Below, piece by piece: positions 7,454 to 10,429 of a stretch of 10,429 nucleotides of DNA; positions within the stretch are counted from its first letter, which is position 1, and every line of letters begins with the position of its first letter. The translations under genes and the position numbers were made by a program. This DNA is from Zancudomyces culisetae (Eukaryota; Kickxellomycota; Harpellomycetes; Harpellales; Legeriomycetaceae). Under the pieces are notes generated by a model, which was not told the DNA's origin, did not search any database, and saw only the letters and a program-made list of their open reading frames with translations. The stretch covers positions 1 to 10,429 of the forward strand of contig LSSK01000831.1 in NCBI GenBank assembly GCA_001969505.1. The letters run 5' to 3'.

Positions 7454-10127
7454 GACTAGATAATGATAATGTTATCAAGAGTAAATCAACAAGTTGATAT
7501 TTACAAGTTTTACAACTTGATAGTTTTTGAATAATAGTTTCCAAATCATAATTCACAGTTGTTTCACTTGATTCTTTCTTGTTATTATTATTATTGGTAG
7601 TATTATTTACAATCTTGAATTGTTTTGAATTGCTGGATTGTTTGAATAACTTGGTTAATACCAACACTTCCAATTCGGGATTGTCGAGTAATTTGGTGTA
7701 CTCAACAATCCTAGTTATCAATCCACTTGTATATTCCAGCTTTTGGTTTTGAGAATCTTGGCTAGATAATGTTGCTGAATTATATTCTGAAATTATATAA
7801 TCCAAACAACTCTTTTCCTTTTCCTTTTCTTCATTCTTATTATTGTAGATTGGTAATTTTTCAACTATAATCTGTTCAATATTGTCCTTAATCAAATCAA
7901 ATGGAATATTTTCAATAATGGTATACAATATTTCTAGACTTGTTTCATTCTGCAATCTATCACTCAACAACTTGGAAACTTCTCTGTTTACCACCGTATT
8001 ACCTTTATTACCATCATTATCATTATCATCGTGAGAGTTTGAAATGTTGTATTGATCAACAAGTTTTATTAATTCCTTGGTTGCTATTAACCGTACATGT
8101 TCATCATTAATGGAATTCAATCCCAAGTAAAGACTGGTTTTGATTTCTTTAATGTACATCAGTGAAATCGCTGGTGTAGAATTCTTCTTGTTATCTTTAT
8201 TATTTCTTTTCCCTCCTCCTCCTTGTTGTTGTTGTTGTTGTTTTTGTTGTTCCGATGATTGTGTATTTTCATCTGAATAGTTAAATAGTTGGTTCATTAA
8301 ATCATCTCCCAATTCATATATCTTTGTCATCATTTTATTACCCATATTCTTTTTGTTTTTTTGTTTTTGTTTTTTATTGTTGTTTATAATTTCGGATATT
8401 GTTTCAGTAATCAGATTTACTATATTTCCAACGTTTTCTTTTTCTTTATCTTCTTCTTGTTGCTGTTGTTGTTGTTGTTCAAGTAATACCATCATTACAA
8501 TTTGTTTGATTTGTAAACCAATATTTATTACTTGTTCATCTTTGGAATCTTCATTTTCAATCATGTATTGCAAGTATTCTTTTACCAACTCTTTACTCCA
8601 TTCAACTCCACTTCCACTTGCACTTTCACTTTCACTTTCAATTCCATTTTCAATTCCACTTTGATAAATTATCGTGTTGATTTTTGAAAATACTTTTGAT
8701 TTCACCAATTCTGTCAATAATTCAACAACATACTTATCACCATCAGCAATATACTTTATACTCAATTCTATCATCGCCTTTAGTATCAACCCCAAGGTTC
8801 CAAGTGTAGGTTGTTCATTTTCTGATACCAATCCCAAAAAGGATTTTATCAATTCCTTTACAATTCCATTATTAAGCAATTCCTTGATCAAATATCCAGA
8901 ACCTTGATTATTAGCATAATTACCCGAATTTGAATTGGTATTAGAATCAGTTGTTTTTGTTGTTGATAGTAACAACAAATTATTAAATCGACTAGTTCCA
9001 TGTACTCTTAGTTGATGGTACATCAACATGGTTAAGAATTTGGTCTTGAGACTTTTATCCATTATTTTCTTGCTAACCGTCTGGAAAATTTGCAGAATTA
9101 GCTCAAGTGTAAAATTTTGACTCTTTTCAAACATCAGAGTACTCAATATTATCAAATTTGCTGTTTGGTATTCCATCAACGACTCAATCATATCATTATT
9201 GGTCCCAATTTCTTGATTCTTTTTAACACTAGACATTGTTGAATTCGCCTTGTTGATCCCTCGGATTATCATTGAAACAAAATACTCGGCTTGCTGTTCA
9301 CTCAACTGCTTCACCGTCTCCAAGTACTCCACATTCAGTGCCACATACATTGTATACAACGCTTGGTGCCCCTTACCATGTACCATCGTGGTATTATAGA
9401 CATTTGTATTAATATCCCGTAATACCGATTCATCGTGTCGCATTTGCCCAAGAAGTGTTTGTCGATCCAATACCGTTCTACTCTTTCTTTGTGCCACTAA
9501 ATACTTGTATTTTGCACTCCCACTCCCACTTGCGCTTGCTCCTCCTTTATTTGCATCAACCAATAGTTCTGTAGGAAATCTAATCGCCCCCAATAATACC
9601 AAATACTCCTCACTCATATGGTATGGCATAAATGTCTGTACCAACATTTCCACATTTAGCTCATTAACCCGGTACCTTCTCACCAACCATTCCAAGACCT
9701 TGGTCGCTGACCGTACCAAAAAATATGGCGCAAGATCCATCAACAACTCGTTAATCTCCTCATCCAACTCTTTATTCGAATCTGCTCCCTCCAATATTCT
9801 GTCCCGATATATACTCCCTGGTCCCAACAATGTAGTCTCGTACTTTTTAAACACACTCCTCTTCTTATTCTTCTCTTTCTTCACCCTTTCTGCTCCTACC
9901 CCTACCCCTACCCCTACTCCTACTCCAGTTCCTGCTTTACTGATGCTTTCTTCTAAGCTAATCAGTTCTCTTAACCCTTCTATTCCAATCTCGTATATAT
10001 CCTCCATACTCATATCTCCTGCCTGCCTCGAATCAAACAACAGTGATGCACGTTGGAACTGTGCTGCCTCACTGGTTGCCGCTCGGTCAACCGTTTTCAT
10101 TCGGTACAATTGTTCGGATATCGACAT
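2166..10127 (-). CDS. HEATR1: HEAT repeat-containing protein 1 / Utp10 homologue (U3 snoRNP, SSU processome)
   Basis: This is the large alpha-solenoid of the UtpA (t-UTP) complex, which in yeast and animals binds the 5' external spacer of pre-rRNA in the nucleolus and supports rDNA transcription and 18S maturation. N-terminal family marks are ASLLFD (27-32), LAPYFLVRSATKVLEWLVRRY (132-152) and PYH (168-170). The U3snoRNP10-type region is about 250-375. Later matches to human HEATR1 are LYLGLNS..HVRLIATKEL (about 655-690), EYIKKLTL..ISNVL (about 1548-1565), LSFLGKHY..DDDYNRIV (about 1638-1670) and ETLPQF (about 2175-2185). The tail LLGEPLSSY (2640-2648) matches the human C-terminus LGEPLQSY. 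At 2653 residues it exceeds human (2144) and yeast (1769). The excess is mostly low-complexity runs of Asn, Gln, Thr, Ser and dipeptides between helical segments. The start has AAAAAATG context and the N-terminus aligns. One uninterrupted exon suffices. The C-terminal BP28CT-like region is weakly conserved and broken by Asn runs. Confidence 0.95.
2259..2288 (-). repeat. Hexamer repeat encoding (Ser-Asn)5 in HEATR1
   Basis: Five hexamers (plus-strand GTTAGA or GTTGGA) encode alternating Ser and Asn at residues 2614-2623. They lie just before the conserved C-terminal helix that ends in LLGEPLSSY. Confidence 0.85.
2427..2489 (-). repeat. Poly-Ser tract in HEATR1
   Basis: Nine pure plus-strand AGA codons (TCT, Ser) at 2427-2453 are followed by mixed AGA/GGA/AGT codons giving a Ser/Thr/Ile stretch. 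The tract sits between two predicted helical segments of the C-terminal region. Confidence 0.85.
2697..2735 (-). repeat. Asn9-Asp4 tract in HEATR1
   Basis: Alternating GTT/ATT (Asn, 2709-2735) gives way to four ATC (Asp, 2697-2708). Asn and Asp codons differ only at the first base (AAT versus GAT), so the Asp block could have arisen by point change and re-expansion of the Asn repeat. Confidence 0.85.
2928..2981 (-). repeat. Poly-Asn tract, 18 residues
   Basis: The tract mixes GTT and ATT (AAC and AAT on the coding strand) for residues 2383-2400. Blocks of ATT and of GTT are partly separate, so two triplet expansions seem joined. It interrupts the BP28CT-like C-terminal region. Confidence 0.9.
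3939..3974 (-). repeat. Hexamer repeat encoding (Thr-Asp)6
   Basis: Six perfect ATCTGT hexamers encode Thr-Asp pairs at residues 2052-2063. Perfect copy identity suggests recent expansion or active turnover. Confidence 0.9.
4347..4370 (-). repeat. Hexamer repeat encoding (Lys-Ser)4 in a basic stretch
   Basis: Four AGATTT hexamers encode Lys-Ser at residues 1920-1927. Lys/Thr/Asn-rich sequence continues to about 4308, giving a strongly basic, probably disordered loop. It could act as a nucleolar targeting or RNA-contacting segment, but that is inference. Confidence 0.8.
4824..4847 (-). repeat. Poly-Thr tract from the CAA-type triplet, (ACA)8
   Basis: Eight plus-strand TGT codons (ACA, Thr) encode residues 1761-1768. 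The DNA repeat is the same as in the poly-Gln tract at 7395 and most of the poly-Asn tract at 5589, but is read in a different frame. Confidence 0.9.
4947..5000 (-). repeat. Hexamer repeat encoding Asn-Val pairs
   Basis: TACATT hexamers, pure over 4947-4976 and with single-base changes to 5000, encode Asn-Val (with one Thr and one Met in place of Val) at residues 1710-1727. It is a distinct hexamer from the others in this gene. Confidence 0.9.
5589..5639 (-). repeat. Poly-Asn tract, 17 residues
   Basis: A GTT-dominated run with ATT at both ends encodes Asn at residues 1497-1513. It is followed by Gly-Asn alternation toward lower coordinates. It lies between helical segments upstream of the conserved EYIKKLTL motif. 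Confidence 0.9.
6306..6332 (-). repeat. Hexamer repeat encoding Gln-Thr pairs
   Basis: TTGAGT hexamers encode four Gln-Thr pairs plus a final Gln at residues 1266-1274. About 170 bases further on, near 6499-6540, a separate TTTTGA-type hexamer gives Gln-Asn and Gln-Lys pairs. Confidence 0.85.
6876..6926 (-). repeat. Nine-base repeat encoding Thr-Thr-Ser units
   Basis: Four copies of a nine-base unit (plus-strand TGAGGTTGT) flanked by TGT codons encode a 17-residue Thr/Ser stretch at residues 1068-1084. More poly-Thr follows toward lower coordinates. It is a longer-period derivative of the ACA triplet repeat. Confidence 0.85.
7395..7454 (-). repeat. Pure poly-Gln tract, (CAA)20
   Basis: Twenty uninterrupted plus-strand TTG codons (CAA) encode Gln at residues 892-911. 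It is the longest pure triplet array in the window and the one most likely to vary in length between isolates. Confidence 0.95.
8457..8477 (-). repeat. Short poly-Gln tract
   Basis: Seven Gln codons (six CAA, one CAG) at residues 551-557 are followed by an acidic and Lys-rich stretch. A second short Gln run with a Gly4 block lies near 8212-8254 (about residues 625-639). Confidence 0.8.
9894..9926 (-). repeat. GGNGTA hexamer repeat encoding (Gly-Val)5-Gly
   Basis: Plus-strand CCCTAC and TCCTAC hexamers encode Gly-Val pairs at residues 68-78, in the N-terminal region between GLRELISLEE and a basic stretch. On the coding strand it gives three GGGG runs separated by TA. Human HEATR1 has no such insert at the matching place. 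Confidence 0.85.
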
Positions 10128-10176
10128 TTTTTATATTTCTCTTTTTTCTCTTTTTTCCCTTTTTTCCCTTTTTTTT
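10128..10176 (-). promoter_or_regulatory. Purine-only 5' leader of HEATR1 with four nine-base repeats
   Basis: Read on the minus strand, the bases before the start codon are almost entirely A with some G. Four tandem units lie at 10139-10147, 10148-10156, 10157-10165 and 10166-10176: two of AAAAAAGAG, one of AAAAAAGGG and one longer A8GGG copy. No upstream ATG lies here. The nearest one upstream (plus-strand CAT at 10317-10319) opens only six codons. A-rich leaders are normal for this group, but the regular spacing is less common. Confidence 0.6.
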
Positions 10177-10310
10177 AAAAAATGATATTGTAAATCTAGT
10201 TTAAACTTTTGTATATAATATATATTTTTTTTTAATATTTTTTTTACTAGACAAATTATTTCTTTTTAAATCGAAATGTTTAAATCGTTTCTGTAAAACT
10301 ATATCACACT

Positions 10311-10330
10311 AAAAATCATATTATATATAT
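10311..10330 (-). promoter_or_regulatory. Possible core promoter of HEATR1
   Basis: On the minus strand a TATATATATAA stretch (10330-10320) is followed by a T5 run (10315-10311), the TATA-then-oligo-T order seen in Dictyostelium promoters. Initiation just below 10311 would give a leader of about 180 bases. A second TATA-like stretch at about 10211-10224 is an alternative that would give a leader of under 90 bases. Confidence 0.3.
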
Positions 10331-10407
10331 AAAAAAAATTTTTTTTTTCTTTTTTTTTTTCTTTTCTCGAATCAAAAAATTTACCTTGAATTTCATTTGT
10401 TACTCAA

Positions 10408-10423
10408 ACTAAATATATTTAGT
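10408..10423. repeat. Perfect 16-base palindrome
   Basis: ACTAAATATATTTAGT is identical to its reverse complement. It lies about 280 bases upstream of the HEATR1 start codon. It could be a dimeric factor site or a chance A+T palindrome. It does not match the strict MEF2 or SRF consensus, which have a shorter A/T core. Confidence 0.6.
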
Positions 10424-10429
10424 AAACCA

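Larger units (their letters stand above)
10177..10429. other. A+T-rich upstream region of HEATR1, no gene seen
   Basis: This is very A+T-rich sequence with long T and A runs and several TATATA stretches. I see no coding region and nothing with tRNA or snoRNA features. TTTAAATCG occurs twice 14 bases apart (10265-10273 and 10279-10287). It should contain the HEATR1 promoter. Confidence 0.6.

Noticed and set aside
2928-7454. Triplet arrays as a CRISPR-like or minisatellite array
   Set aside because: They are simple in-frame microsatellites without spacers, in a eukaryotic coding region.
2779-8664. Several plus-strand frames rich in Leu, Val or Cys runs inside the HEATR1 span
   Set aside because: These are the poly-Asn and poly-Gln repeats read on the other strand (for example GTT as Val, TTG as Leu, TGT as Cys). 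They are shadows, not membrane proteins.
9894-9926. Interstitial telomere or chromosome-end signal
   Set aside because: The repeat is short, exactly codon-periodic and embedded in a conserved coding region. It is noted as a curiosity only.
9505-10185. 226-codon open frame on the plus strand opposite the HEATR1 5' end
   Set aside because: It mirrors HEATR1 codons, including the Gly-Val repeat read as Pro-Thr, and runs into the T-rich leader to give Phe-rich junk. No recognisable domain is present.
10177-10429. tRNA, snoRNA or small RNA gene upstream of HEATR1
   Set aside because: I searched by eye for tRNA arms and for snoRNA C/D or H/ACA boxes in a plausible arrangement and found none. The region is mostly A/T runs.
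1-10429. A new multi-gene system or horizontally transferred cluster
   Set aside because: Both genes are conserved eukaryotic housekeeping genes acting in separate processes, and nothing else in the window codes for a protein I can support.

Overview
The window looks like nuclear DNA from a dictyostelid social amoeba (Amoebozoa). The signs are A+T-rich gene flanks, an AAAATG context at both start codons, A-rich leaders without upstream ATGs near the start, TAA stops, long uninterrupted reading frames, and a protein full of poly-Asn, poly-Gln, poly-Thr and poly-Ser runs. Heavy use of GGG and CGG codons in parts of both genes is unlike the usual Dictyostelium discoideum pattern, so another dictyostelid is more likely. 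I cannot name the species from sequence alone.

Layout: positions 1-221 hold an A+T-rich promoter and A-rich leader. Positions 222-2099 (+) encode the alpha subunit of the signal recognition particle receptor (SRPRA), complete at 625 residues. A 66-base convergent gap (2100-2165) carries poly(A)-signal hexamers for both strands. Positions 2166-10127 (-) encode a 2653-residue HEATR1/Utp10 orthologue, the large HEAT-repeat protein of the small-subunit processome. Positions 10128-10429 hold its purine-rich leader and A+T-rich promoter.

The two genes do not form a pathway. SRPRA docks ribosome-SRP complexes at the endoplasmic reticulum, while HEATR1/Utp10 acts in the nucleolus in rDNA transcription and 18S rRNA maturation. 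They are simply tail-to-tail neighbours, probably with abutting or overlapping 3' ends. No intron is needed to explain either protein.

I found no mobile element, RNA gene, CRISPR array, secondary-metabolite cluster or defence system, and nothing that looks like a new biological system. The noteworthy points are in the DNA: strong G-over-C skew on the coding strand in parts of both genes, an abrupt compositional gradient inside HEATR1, one CAA-type triplet repeat read in all three frames at different places in one gene, a family of unrelated hexanucleotide repeats giving dipeptide runs, one strict G-quadruplex motif in SRPRA, and the compact convergent junction.
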